Assembly: GCF_002591975.1 (NCBI RefSeq) | Contig: NZ_NVQE01000025.1 | Coordinates: 1-64,000, forward strand | DNA from: Mycobacterium neglectum | GTDB taxonomy: Bacteria; Actinomycetota; Actinomycetes; Mycobacteriales; Mycobacteriaceae | Direction of reading: 5' to 3' | Length of the DNA: 64,000 nucleotides | Shown: one piece after another, positions 7,943-16,030 of the stretch | Numbering within the stretch: position 1 is the stretch's first letter | How the letters are laid out: every line of letters begins with the position of its first letter | Notes under the pieces: model-generated | Told to the model about the DNA's origin: nothing | The model's database searches: none | What the model saw: the letters and a program-made list of their open reading frames with translations, nothing else | Translations under genes and position numbers: made by a program

Positions 7943-9384
7943 GACTCACCGCCGGGGCGGCGTCGCTCGCGACGGGCGGCCTTTCGCTCTGGGGCCCGCG
8001 GCCGATCCGTCTGCTCGAGCCGCACGTCGGTCCCGCGCCCGGACAGCGGCAGGTCGACGCCTGCCGGGGTTTGCGGTTCCCAATCGAACGTCATGTCGCC
8101 GATGGTGACCGCGCATCCGGGTTTGGCGCCGAGGCGCAGCAATTCGTCTTCGACACCGAGGCGAGCCAGCCGGTCGCCCAGGTAGCCGACGGCCTCGTCG
8201 TTGGTGAAATCCGTTTGAGCTATCCAGCGTTCGGGACGCGCGCCGCGCACGATGAAGCCGCCGTCTCCGTCCGATTCGACGGTGAATCCACTTTCGTTCA
8301 CCGGGACAGGCCGGATCACCGGCCTGCGGGGCACAACGGCCGGTTGCGACTCCCGATAAGCAGACACCATGTCCCACAGTGCAAACGTCAACGGCCGCAA
8401 ACCCTCTCGCGACACCGTTGACACTTCGAAAACCGGCCAACCGAAGCGACGGCTGACCTCCTCGCGCACGAAGTCGGCGAGCTCGCGCGCGTCCGGCACG
8501 TCGATTTTGTTGAGCACAACGGCCCGCGGCCGCGACGCCAGGTCGCCCAACGTCGTATCACCCTGCAGCGTCGGGGTGTACGCAGCCAGCTCGGCCTCAA
8601 GCGCCTCGATATCGGAAACCGGATCGCGGCCGGGTTCCAACGTCGCGCAGTCGACGACGTGCACCAGCACCGCGCATCGCTCGATATGCCTCAGGAATTC
8701 CAGTCCGAGTCCACGTCCTTCGGAGGCGCCGGGGATCAGGCCGGGGACGTCGGCGACGGTGAAGGTGTGCTCCCCCGCCGACACCACCCCCAGATTGGGC
8801 GTCAGCGTGGTGAACGGATAGTCGGCGATCTTGGGCTTCGCCGCAGAAATGGCCGAGACCAGCGACGACTTCCCAGCGGACGGGAATCCGACGAGGCCGA
8901 TGTCGGCGACCGTCTTCAGTTCCAGGGTGAGATCGCGAATCTGCCCCTTCTCGCCGAGCAGCGCGAACCCCGGCGCCCTACGCGCTCGTGACGCCAGCGC
9001 GGCATTGCCGAGCCCGCCGCGACCGCCCGCCGCCGCATCGAAGCGCGTCCCGGCACCGACCAGGTCGGCGAGCAGTCGGCCCTTCTCATCGAGGACGACG
9101 GTGCCATCGGGCACCCTGACCTCTAGGTCGGCGCCTGCGGCCCCGTCACGGTTGCCGCCCATGCCCTGCTTGCCAGACGGAGCGTCGACATGGGGATGAA
9201 AGTGGAAATCGAGCAGGGTGTGCACCTGCGGATCGACGACCAGCACGACGCTTCCGCCGCGCCCGCCGTTGCCGCCGTCGGGACCCCCGAGGGGTTTGAA
9301 CTTTTCGCGATGGACCGAGGCGCAGCCGTGACCACCGTTGCCCGCCTTCGCGTGAATCAAGACGCGGTCGACGAACCGGGGCAT
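7939..9384 (-). CDS. obg: Obg-family GTPase (ribosome assembly)
   Basis: 481 residues. The glycine-rich Obg fold (about 1-158) has GGPDGGNGGRGGSV. The GTPase domain has P-loop GFPSAGKSSL, DVPGLIPGA (G3) and NKIDVPD (G4). A C-terminal OCT domain and a basic tail (ERKAARRERRRP) follow. It binds the 50S subunit during assembly and links GTP/ppGpp level to growth. It lies 100 bp after rpmA and is translationally coupled to proB. Confidence 0.97.
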   Translation of the reverse strand: MPRFVDRVLIHAKAGNGGHGCASVHREKFKPLGGPDGGNGGRGGSVVLVVDPQVHTLLDFHFHPHVDAPSGKQGMGGNRDGAAGADLEVRVPDGTVVLDEKGRLLADLVGAGTRFDAAAGGRGGLGNAALASRARRAPGFALLGEKGQIRDLTLELKTVADIGLVGFPSAGKSSLVSAISAAKPKIADYPFTTLTPNLGVVSAGEHTFTVADVPGLIPGASEGRGLGLEFLRHIERCAVLVHVVDCATLEPGRDPVSDIEALEAELAAYTPTLQGDTTLGDLASRPRAVVLNKIDVPDARELADFVREEVSRRFGWPVFEVSTVSREGLRPLTFALWDMVSAYRESQPAVVPRRPVIRPVPVNESGFTVESDGDGGFIVRGARPERWIAQTDFTNDEAVGYLGDRLARLGVEDELLRLGAKPGCAVTIGDMTFDWEPQTPAGVDLPLSGRGTDVRLEQTDRPRAPERKAARRERRRPGGES

Positions 9385-9484
9385 GTGCGCTACTCCGTCC
9401 TTTGTCCGTGCCGAAAACTACGTTTGCAGAGAAACCGCGAGTACCCAGCTGCAAAACGTCGATTTCGACATCAAGGAGCGAGTA

Positions 9485-9754
9485 CTAGGCCTCCTGAGAG
9501 ACCGCCGGTCGCACGACGCTGACCGTCTTGCGGCCGCGCTTGCTGCCGAAGGTGACGGCACCGGGTGCCGTGGCGAACAGCGTGTCGTCGCCGCCGCGGC
9601 CGACGTTCACACCGGGGTGGAAGTGGGTACCGCGCTGGCGGACGATGATCTCGCCTGCCTTGACGATCTGGCCGCCGAAGCGCTTGACGCCCAGCCGCTG
9701 AGCGTTCGAATCGCGACCGTTACGTGAGCTGGAAGCGCCCTTCTTGTGTGCCAT
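9485..9754 (-). CDS. rpmA: 50S ribosomal protein L27
   Basis: 89 residues starting MAHKKGASSSRNGRDSN, with the conserved core GQIVKAGEIIVRQRGTHFHP. The N-terminal tail reaches the peptidyl-transferase centre. It starts directly at the mature sequence with no cleaved leader. It lies 14 bp after rplU, the usual L21-L27 pair. Confidence 0.98.
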   Translation of the reverse strand: MAHKKGASSSRNGRDSNAQRLGVKRFGGQIVKAGEIIVRQRGTHFHPGVNVGRGGDDTLFATAPGAVTFGSKRGRKTVSVVRPAVSQEA

Positions 9755-9768
9755 CTGTTCGCCTCCTG

Positions 9769-10092
9769 CTACTTGATTCCGGTGACCTTGAGGACCGTCA
9801 GCTGCTGACGGTGGCCCTGCCGCTTGTGATAGCCGGTCTTGTTCTTGAACTTGTGAATGCGGATCTTGGGGCCCTTGGTGTGCTCGAGGATCTCGCCGGT
9901 GACGGCGACCTTCTCCAGCGCCTTGACGTCGCTGGTGACCTTCGCGCCGTCGACCACCAGGGCCACGGGCAGCGACACCTTCGCGCCGGGCTCGGAGTCG
10001 AGCTTTTCGACCTTGACCACGTCTCCAACCGCGACCTTGTACTGCTTGCCACCGGTCTTGACGATTGCGTACGTGGCTTTCTCGGCTGCCAT
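9769..10092 (-). CDS. rplU: 50S ribosomal protein L21
   Basis: 107 residues with the family core AIVKTGGKQYKVAVGD and the C-terminal signature KFKNKTGYHKRQGHRQQ that binds 23S rRNA. GAAGGAC precedes the ATG at 10092. First gene of the rplU-rpmA-obg-proB set. Confidence 0.98.
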   Translation of the reverse strand: MAAEKATYAIVKTGGKQYKVAVGDVVKVEKLDSEPGAKVSLPVALVVDGAKVTSDVKALEKVAVTGEILEHTKGPKIRIHKFKNKTGYHKRQGHRQQLTVLKVTGIK

Positions 10093-10256
10093 CGGTCCTT
10101 CTTCTTGTCGTCTCTGGGCGCGCGCTACTGGAAGCTGCGCATGTCTGGGTTTCCGGGTCTTACTGGTCTTTCCGGGCCGCCGGCCTTCAAGCCTGGCGAC
10201 AACTGCTCAAGATTACTTGAGTCGCGCGCCGAGGGTCAAATCACCGCAGGTCACGC
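10093..10256 (-). promoter_or_regulatory. rplU leader with a perfect 6-bp dyad
   Basis: The 164-bp gap before rplU should contain the promoter of the ribosomal-protein operon. CTCAAG-ATTA-CTTGAG at 10206-10221 is a perfect inverted repeat with a 4-base centre; on the minus strand its centre reads TAATCT, compatible with a -10 element. Whether it is a promoter, an operator or a small hairpin cannot be decided from sequence. Confidence 0.35.
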
Positions 10257-10667
10257 CTAATGCACCGTACGTCTGGCCGGATACCACTGCTCACCGGCGG
10301 GCTCACCTGCCAGATTCCAGCTCCACGAGACTCGCGGGGTGATCCGGCTGTAGAGGCCCGGACCCATCACCCCCACCCGTTCGACCGGCGGTTCGGCGAT
10401 CCCATAAACGCGCACTGACCTGGCGATGAACGGCTGCATCGACACCACGTCGTCGACCACCAGGGAAACCTCCGCGCGGCCCGCGCCGATATTGCGGAAC
10501 TTGCGGGTCTTCAGGACCTGCGCACCGATGCCGCCCACCCAGATGGCCGAATCTTCGACCTCGAAGGCGACGGGAACAACGTCTGGTCCGCCATCGGCGT
10601 TGACGGTGGCCAGTCGCGCGACTGGCTGCGTTCGGAGGTACGCCGTTTCGTCGTCGGAGAACCCCAC
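10257..10667 (-). CDS. PPOX-class F420/flavin-dependent oxidoreductase
   Basis: A 136-residue split-barrel protein. The N-terminal ARLATVNADGGPDVVPVAF is the usual signature of the pyridoxamine-oxidase-like F420-binding family common in mycobacteria, and RKFRNIGAGRAEVSLVVDD completes the barrel. Substrate unknown. GTG start 3 bp after the rne stop, so it is probably translated from the rne transcript. This position is not occupied by a related gene in the M. tuberculosis block as I recall it. Confidence 0.75.
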   Translation of the reverse strand: MGFSDDETAYLRTQPVARLATVNADGGPDVVPVAFEVEDSAIWVGGIGAQVLKTRKFRNIGAGRAEVSLVVDDVVSMQPFIARSVRVYGIAEPPVERVGVMGPGLYSRITPRVSWSWNLAGEPAGEQWYPARRTVH

Positions 10668-10670
10668 CGC

Positions 10671-13463
10671 TCAGTCCTCGTTGATCGGCGGTCCAGCTGG
10701 CCTGGCGGCGGCACGCCGTCGATGCCGACCGGCCGGATTGACCGCCTGAGCAGGTTCAGGTTCGTCGAAGTCTTCCTCGTCGGAGTCGTCATCATCGTCA
10801 TCGGAGTCGTCGTCATCGTCCGACTCATCATCGTCATCATCGGAGTCGTCATCGTCGTCATCATCCGAGTCGTCGTCATCATCCGAGTCGTCGTCATCGT
10901 CGGAGTCGTCGTCATCGTCGGAGTCGTCGTCGGAGCCGATGACCTCGATGTCGTCATCGTCTTCATCGTCGTCATCGTCCTCGAGGTCGATGTCGTCCTC
11001 ATCGGACTCGTCTTCGTCCTCCGAGTCCTCGAAATCCTCGTCGGCGGTCTCGGCGACGGCTTCGCGAATGGTGTCCGTGTCGACCTCGGCGACTTCCTCG
11101 GGCGCGGTCTCCGACTCGTCCTCATTCTCATCGTCGTCGTCCTCGGGGCGACCGTTCGCCGCCGCCATGGCCTTGAACATCGGATGCTCGCCCGCAGGAT
11201 GCGGGGGCACCTTGGCGAGGGCGACATCCTCGGACTCGGCCTTGCCTCCACGCTTGCCGCGCTTGCCGCGACGGCCACCCGTCTCCGATTTGCGCCCGGC
11301 AGTCGCCCCGGAGTCCACGGGATCACCGTGCAGCAATATGCCCCTGCCACCGCAATCCGGACATGTCGTCGAGAAGGCCTCGATCAGCCCGGTACCCAAC
11401 TTCTTTCGCGTCAGCTGCACGAGCCCCAGCGATGTCACCTCGGAGACCTGATGACGGGTGCGGTCGCGCGCGAGCGCTTCGGTCAGGCGACGCAGCACCA
11501 GGTCTCGGTTGGACTCCAGAACCATGTCGATGAAATCGATGACGATGATGCCGCCGATATCGCGCAACCTCAGCTGGCGAACGATCTCCTCCGCGGCCTC
11601 GAGGTTGTTGCGAGTGACGGTCTGCTCCAGGTTTCCACCCGAACCGGTGAACTTGCCGGTGTTTACGTCGACCACGGTCATGGCCTCGGTGCGATCGATG
11701 ACCAACGTGCCACCGGACGGCAGCCATACCTTGCGATCCATGGCTTTGGTCAGCTGCTCGTCGATGCGGTGCACCGCGAACACGTCCGGACCGTCAGCTG
11801 CGGCGGTGTCGTATTTGCTCATGCGTGGAACAAGCTCAGGCGCAACCGAATTCACATATTCGTTGATGGTGTTCCACGCCTCGTCACCGGACACGATGAG
11901 ACCGGTGAAGTCCTCGTTGAACAGGTCTCGGATGACCTTCACCAGCACGTCGGGCTCTTCGTAGAGCGCGATGGCGGCGCCGGCGGCCTTTTTCTTGGTC
12001 TCGATGGCCTTGGACTCGATCTGTGTCCAGCGTTCCTGCAGCCGATTGACGTCGGTGCGGATGTCGTCTTCCTTGACGCCCTCCGACGCGGTGCGGATGA
12101 TCACACCCGCCTCGGCGGGTACGACCTCGCGGAGGATCTCCTTGAGCCGCTGCCGTTCGGTATCAGGCAGCTTGCGGCTGATTCCCGTCGACGACGCGCC
12201 CGGTACGTAGACGAGATACCGGCCGGCCAGCGAGACCTGTGTGGTCAGCCGGGCGCCCTTGTGTCCTACCGGATCCTTGCTGACCTGGACGACGACGTAG
12301 TCACCGGGCTTGAGGGCTTGTTCAATCTTGCGGGCCGCTCCGCCGAGACCGGCTGCCTCCCAGTTCACTTCGCCCGCGTACAGCACACCGTTGCGACCGC
12401 GGCCGATGTCGACGAAGGCAGCCTCCATCGATGGCAGCACGTTCTGCACGATTCCCAGATAGATGTTGCCGACCAGCGACGTCTGTGCCGCCGACGTCAC
12501 GAAATGCTCTACCACGACGCCGTCTTCGAGCACGGCGATCTGGGTGTAGCGCGCGCCCTCGTGCGGCGGCTCGGTGCGGACCTTGTCGCGAACCACCATC
12601 ATCCGCTCGACGGCCTCACGCCGGGCGAGGAACTCGGCCTCGCTCAGGATCGGCGGACGGCGACGGCCGGCGTCACGGCCGTCACGACGGCGCTGCCGCT
12701 TGGCCTCCAACCGTGTCGATCCGTTGATGCCCTGGATTTCGCCGTCACCGGACTTGGAAGATTTGTCTCCCCGACCGGACTTGCGCGGCTCGCGCTCGTG
12801 GACCACGGTGTTCGGCGGATCATCTGTGGATCCACTCTCGCCGTCATCGCCGGAGCCCGACTTGCGGCGTCGCCGACGCCGACGGCGACGCGTGGTGCCG
12901 TCACCGCCCGCACCGTCGTCATCACCGTTGTCGTCGTCGGAGTCCTCGGAATCGTCCGAGTCGTCCGAATCGTCACCGGAATCGCTTTCGTCCGAGTCGT
13001 CGCCGTTCTGCTCCCCGCGACCTCGCCCACGCCCACGGCGTCCACGGCGCCGACGTCGGGCGGACGGCTTGTCGGGCTGCTCATCGTCGGAATCCGACCC
13101 GGCGTCCTCGGCGTCGCCGTCGTCGTCGTCATCGTCATCGTCGTCCGCGTCGTACTGGACCCGGATCGGCTGAGGCGCCATGAACAGCGGCTGATAGTGG
13201 GCACGCTCCGGGGCGTCCTGGGCGGTCTCGAGTATCAGTCGGGATTCGGGCTCGTCCCCGTCGACGTCGGGCGCCGAAATCTCCGGCTCGACTTCAGCGG
13301 ACTCAGCCTCGGTCACTTCAGCGGACACCGCCTGCGCGCCGATACCAGGGTCGGGCTCATCAGGCTGCTCAGCCAGCGCCTGGACGTTCAGCGTGTCGGG
13401 CTGACCGTCCTGGGCGGGCGGTGTCTCTTCTGATTGGGCTTCTGTGTAGGCATCGTCGGCCAC
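10671..13463 (-). CDS. rne: Ribonuclease E/G
   Basis: A 930-residue endoribonuclease for mRNA decay and rRNA maturation. The catalytic core (about 260-740) contains the S1 domain (NGVLYAGEVNW), the DNase-I-like metal site VVDVNTGKFTG and VIDFIDMVLESNRD, and the zinc link CPDCGGRG. Both flanks are disordered: an N-terminal arm alternating acidic runs with arginine blocks (RRRRRRRRRR), and a C-terminal arm made largely of Ser-Asp5-type repeats. The start is the GTG at 13463 because AAAGGAG lies just upstream (MADDAYTEAQ); the frame stays open for 15 codons beyond it. It closely matches Rv2444c. Confidence 0.95.
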   Translation of the reverse strand: MADDAYTEAQSEETPPAQDGQPDTLNVQALAEQPDEPDPGIGAQAVSAEVTEAESAEVEPEISAPDVDGDEPESRLILETAQDAPERAHYQPLFMAPQPIRVQYDADDDDDDDDDGDAEDAGSDSDDEQPDKPSARRRRRGRRGRGRGRGEQNGDDSDESDSGDDSDDSDDSEDSDDDNGDDDGAGGDGTTRRRRRRRRRKSGSGDDGESGSTDDPPNTVVHEREPRKSGRGDKSSKSGDGEIQGINGSTRLEAKRQRRRDGRDAGRRRPPILSEAEFLARREAVERMMVVRDKVRTEPPHEGARYTQIAVLEDGVVVEHFVTSAAQTSLVGNIYLGIVQNVLPSMEAAFVDIGRGRNGVLYAGEVNWEAAGLGGAARKIEQALKPGDYVVVQVSKDPVGHKGARLTTQVSLAGRYLVYVPGASSTGISRKLPDTERQRLKEILREVVPAEAGVIIRTASEGVKEDDIRTDVNRLQERWTQIESKAIETKKKAAGAAIALYEEPDVLVKVIRDLFNEDFTGLIVSGDEAWNTINEYVNSVAPELVPRMSKYDTAAADGPDVFAVHRIDEQLTKAMDRKVWLPSGGTLVIDRTEAMTVVDVNTGKFTGSGGNLEQTVTRNNLEAAEEIVRQLRLRDIGGIIVIDFIDMVLESNRDLVLRRLTEALARDRTRHQVSEVTSLGLVQLTRKKLGTGLIEAFSTTCPDCGGRGILLHGDPVDSGATAGRKSETGGRRGKRGKRGGKAESEDVALAKVPPHPAGEHPMFKAMAAANGRPEDDDDENEDESETAPEEVAEVDTDTIREAVAETADEDFEDSEDEDESDEDDIDLEDDDDDEDDDDIEVIGSDDDSDDDDDSDDDDDSDDDDDSDDDDDDDSDDDDDESDDDDDSDDDDDDSDEEDFDEPEPAQAVNPAGRHRRRAAARPAGPPINED

Positions 13464-13778
13464 GTAGTCTCCTTTAGCCCCCGGGCGCGTCCTGTTTGAC
13501 GCGGCCACGCGAGGGCTTCCGCTATTGACTCGGGTTCACTTCGCCCGAGCTTGTTATGGTCTCGCCCCGAGCAATCCCCTGGTTGGAACTGTTTCGGTGC
13601 CGGTCTGAATGATGGCTGGACGGTCTGCGCCGCACCGCGCGTGGCGATGGTCGCGCACGTCTAAGTCTTCATTCGGGCATCCGCCCCCCTTGGTTAAGGA
13701 GCCGGCTACCCGCGCCCAGTATCCCACATCACGCCGCGCCACCTGACCAAGCTGGCCGAGCTTGGTCATTTGCGGTGT
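13464..13778 (-). other. 315-bp leader region of rne, no gene
   Basis: No convincing gene lies here; the 71-residue minus-strand frame at 13554-13769 has no family resemblance and no ribosome binding site. On the minus strand the far end has GATACT, a possible -10, near 13720. If that is the start site, rne has an about 250-nt untranslated leader, of the kind that allows RNase E to regulate its own mRNA in other bacteria (inference). Confidence 0.4.
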
Positions 13779-14198
13779 CTACGCGCCGGGGAACCAGAGG
13801 TCGATTTCGCGGGCGGCGGACTCCGGCGAATCCGAGCCATGCACCAGGTTGTCCTGGGTGATCAGCGCGAAATCGCCGCGGATCGTGCCGGGCGCAGCCT
13901 TCTCCACGGGGTCGGTTCCGCCGGCGATCTGGCGAAACGCCGCGATGGCCCGCGGGCCTTCCACGATGGCCGCGACGACGGGCCCGGAGGTGATGAACTC
14001 CAGCAACGACCCGAAAAAGGGCTTGCCGTCGTGCTCCGCGTAGTGCTTGCGAGCCAGTTCGTCGTTGACGTCCTGCAACTGCAGCGCCGCGACAGTCAGG
14101 CCTTTGCGTTCGATCCGGCCGAGAATCTCTCCGATCAGACGCCGCTGGACGCCGTCGGGCTTGATCAATACGAGGGTCCGCTCGGTCGGTTCAGTCAC
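13779..14198 (-). CDS. ndk: Nucleoside diphosphate kinase
   Basis: 139 residues; transfers the gamma phosphate between nucleoside tri- and diphosphates through a phosphohistidine. ERTLVLIKPDGVQRRLIGEI begins the fold and NLVHGSDSPESAAREI contains the active-site His in its invariant context. Length is typical of bacterial Ndk. It follows the DUF4233 gene by about 9 bp, the same order as Rv2446c-Rv2445c. Confidence 0.97.
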   Translation of the reverse strand: MTEPTERTLVLIKPDGVQRRLIGEILGRIERKGLTVAALQLQDVNDELARKHYAEHDGKPFFGSLLEFITSGPVVAAIVEGPRAIAAFRQIAGGTDPVEKAAPGTIRGDFALITQDNLVHGSDSPESAAREIDLWFPGA

Positions 14199-14207
14199 GG
14201 CGACAGC

Positions 14208-14609
14208 CTACTGGCTCGTCTCGGGTGGCCCCTGTTGGCCGGGCAGGAGCCCGCGCTTCTGGCGGCGCAGGACCTCGAATCGCAGATAGGCGATGAACAG
14301 CCAAACTCCGAGGAAAACCAGCCCGATGAAACCGATGGCGCCGTGGACGACGACGCCGGCGATCACCACCACCTGCAGCGTCAGGTTGGCCCAGATGGCC
14401 CAGGACCGGCCCTGGATTCCGGCGAACATCACCAGCACCAGGGCGAGCCCGACCAGATATCCGCCGCTGGCCGCCGACAGGCCGCCGCCGATCCGCGCCA
14501 CCACCGGCAGCGCGAGCAGCACGACGATCGCCTCCAGGATCAGGGTGCCTGCCATCACGCCGCGAAAGCTCTTCCACGGGTCGGGCTGGCCTTGTGGTTG
14601 CTCGGTCAT
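14208..14609 (-). CDS. DUF4233 membrane protein
   Basis: 133 residues with four predicted membrane helices (about 18-40, 45-65, 70-88, 92-112) and a basic C-terminal tail (RRQKRGLLPGQQG). It corresponds to Rv2446c by position and content. Function unknown; conserved linkage to folC suggests only co-expression. Its ATG overlaps the folC stop by 4 bp (ATGA). Confidence 0.85.
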   Translation of the reverse strand: MTEQPQGQPDPWKSFRGVMAGTLILEAIVVLLALPVVARIGGGLSAASGGYLVGLALVLVMFAGIQGRSWAIWANLTLQVVVIAGVVVHGAIGFIGLVFLGVWLFIAYLRFEVLRRQKRGLLPGQQGPPETSQ

Positions 14610-16030
14610 TCGGGTTCCCTGCCGAACAGCGTGCGCGCCGCGCCTGCGGTGACGACCGAACCGGTGATCACCATGCCCACCCCGCCGAAGCCCCCGAGAC
14701 CCTCACCCTCGGTACCGGCTTCTTCGACGAGCGCGGTTGCCGTCTCGATCGCGTCGGGCAGCGTCTGCGCGGTGATCACCCGCTCCTGGCCGAAGCGCTC
14801 CTCCGCGCGGATCGCCAGCGTCTCGACGTCCAACGCTCTAGGCGAACCGTTGTGGGTCACCACGATCTGGTCGAACACCGGTTCCAACGCGGCGAGGATA
14901 CCGTCGATGTCCTTGTCAGCCATCACCGAGACGACGCCGACGAGAAACCGGAAGTCGAATTCGGATCCCAGCGCCTGCGCCAATGCGGCAGCCCCGGCCG
15001 GATTGTGTGCGGCGTCGATGAAAACCGTTGGGGCACTGCGCAGCCGCTCTAACCGACCGGGACTGGTGACAGCGGCGAAGCCTGCCCGCACCGTGTCGAT
15101 ATCCAGCTGCCGCTGCGCCCCCGCCCCGAAGAACGCCTCTACGGCGGCCAGTGCCACCACCGCGTTGTGCGCCTGATGTTCACCGTGCAGAGGTAGGAAG
15201 ATTTCGCTATACGTCCCGCCGAGGCCCTGCAATTCGAGCAACTGTCCGCCGATGGCGGTCTGCCTGTCGAGCACCGCGAATTCCGAATCTTCGCGTGCCA
15301 CGGCGGCGTCGGCACTCACCGCCTGTGCGAGCAGAACCTCCATCGCTTCGGGCAACTGACGGCCGATCACCGCGACGGTGCTCAGATCTGCGCCCGAAGG
15401 CACGAGCTCGTCCTCCTGCTTCTTGATGACACCGGCCTTCTCACCGGCGATCTCGGCGATGGTGTCGCCCAGATAGTCGGCGTGGTCCACCCCGATCGGG
15501 GTGATGACCGCCACGGGCGCATCGATGACATTGGTGGCGTCCCAGCGCCCGCCGAGACCGACCTCGACGACTGCCACGTCGACCGGTGCGTCGGCGAACG
15601 CGGCGAACGCCATCCCGGTGACGACCTCGAACTTGCTCATTGCCGGACCGCCTGCCGCTTCGGATTGCTGGTCGACGAGGTGCACGAACGGTTCGATCTC
15701 GCGATAGGTCTCCACGTATTTCGCCGGACTGATCGGCAGTCCGTCGATCGATATGCGCTCGACCGCGGACTGCAGATGCGGGCTGGTGGTGCGGCCGGTG
15801 CGACGGCTGAACGCGGTCAGCAGCGCATCAACCATGCGGGCCACCGACGTCTTGCCATTCGTTCCCGCGATGTGGATCGACGGGTAGCCCCGCTGCGGTG
15901 AGCCGAGAAGTTCCATCAACGCAGAGATGCGGGTCGTGCTGGGTTCGAGCTTTGTTTCCGGCCAACGCTGATCGAGCAGATGCTCAACCTGGAGCAGCGA
16001 CGCGATCTCGTCGGGGGTGGGATCGGTCAT
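14606..16030 (-). CDS. folC: Folylpolyglutamate synthase / dihydrofolate synthase
   Basis: 474 residues of the Mur-ligase superfamily; adds glutamate to dihydropteroate and to folates. The P-loop is IHIAGTNGKTSVARM (about 51-65); SPHLQSAVERISIDG and VEVGLGGRWDATNV are the folate and metal-binding segments. The C-terminal ligase domain includes FIDAAHNPAGAAAL. Coupled by a 4-bp overlap to valS upstream and to the DUF4233 gene downstream. Confidence 0.97.
   Translation of the reverse strand: MTDPTPDEIASLLQVEHLLDQRWPETKLEPSTTRISALMELLGSPQRGYPSIHIAGTNGKTSVARMVDALLTAFSRRTGRTTSPHLQSAVERISIDGLPISPAKYVETYREIEPFVHLVDQQSEAAGGPAMSKFEVVTGMAFAAFADAPVDVAVVEVGLGGRWDATNVIDAPVAVITPIGVDHADYLGDTIAEIAGEKAGVIKKQEDELVPSGADLSTVAVIGRQLPEAMEVLLAQAVSADAAVAREDSEFAVLDRQTAIGGQLLELQGLGGTYSEIFLPLHGEHQAHNAVVALAAVEAFFGAGAQRQLDIDTVRAGFAAVTSPGRLERLRSAPTVFIDAAHNPAGAAALAQALGSEFDFRFLVGVVSVMADKDIDGILAALEPVFDQIVVTHNGSPRALDVETLAIRAEERFGQERVITAQTLPDAIETATALVEEAGTEGEGLGGFGGVGMVITGSVVTAGAARTLFGREPE

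Noticed and set aside
10790..10935. Short tandem DNA repeats that could suggest a CRISPR or other repeat array
   Set aside because: The units are in frame inside rne and encode Ser-Asp repeats; there are no spacers.
10722..13433. A 903-codon open frame on the plus strand opposite rne
   Set aside because: It is a shadow of the codon bias and Asp-rich repeats of rne; its protein is Val/Ile/Arg-rich without domains and has no ribosome binding site.
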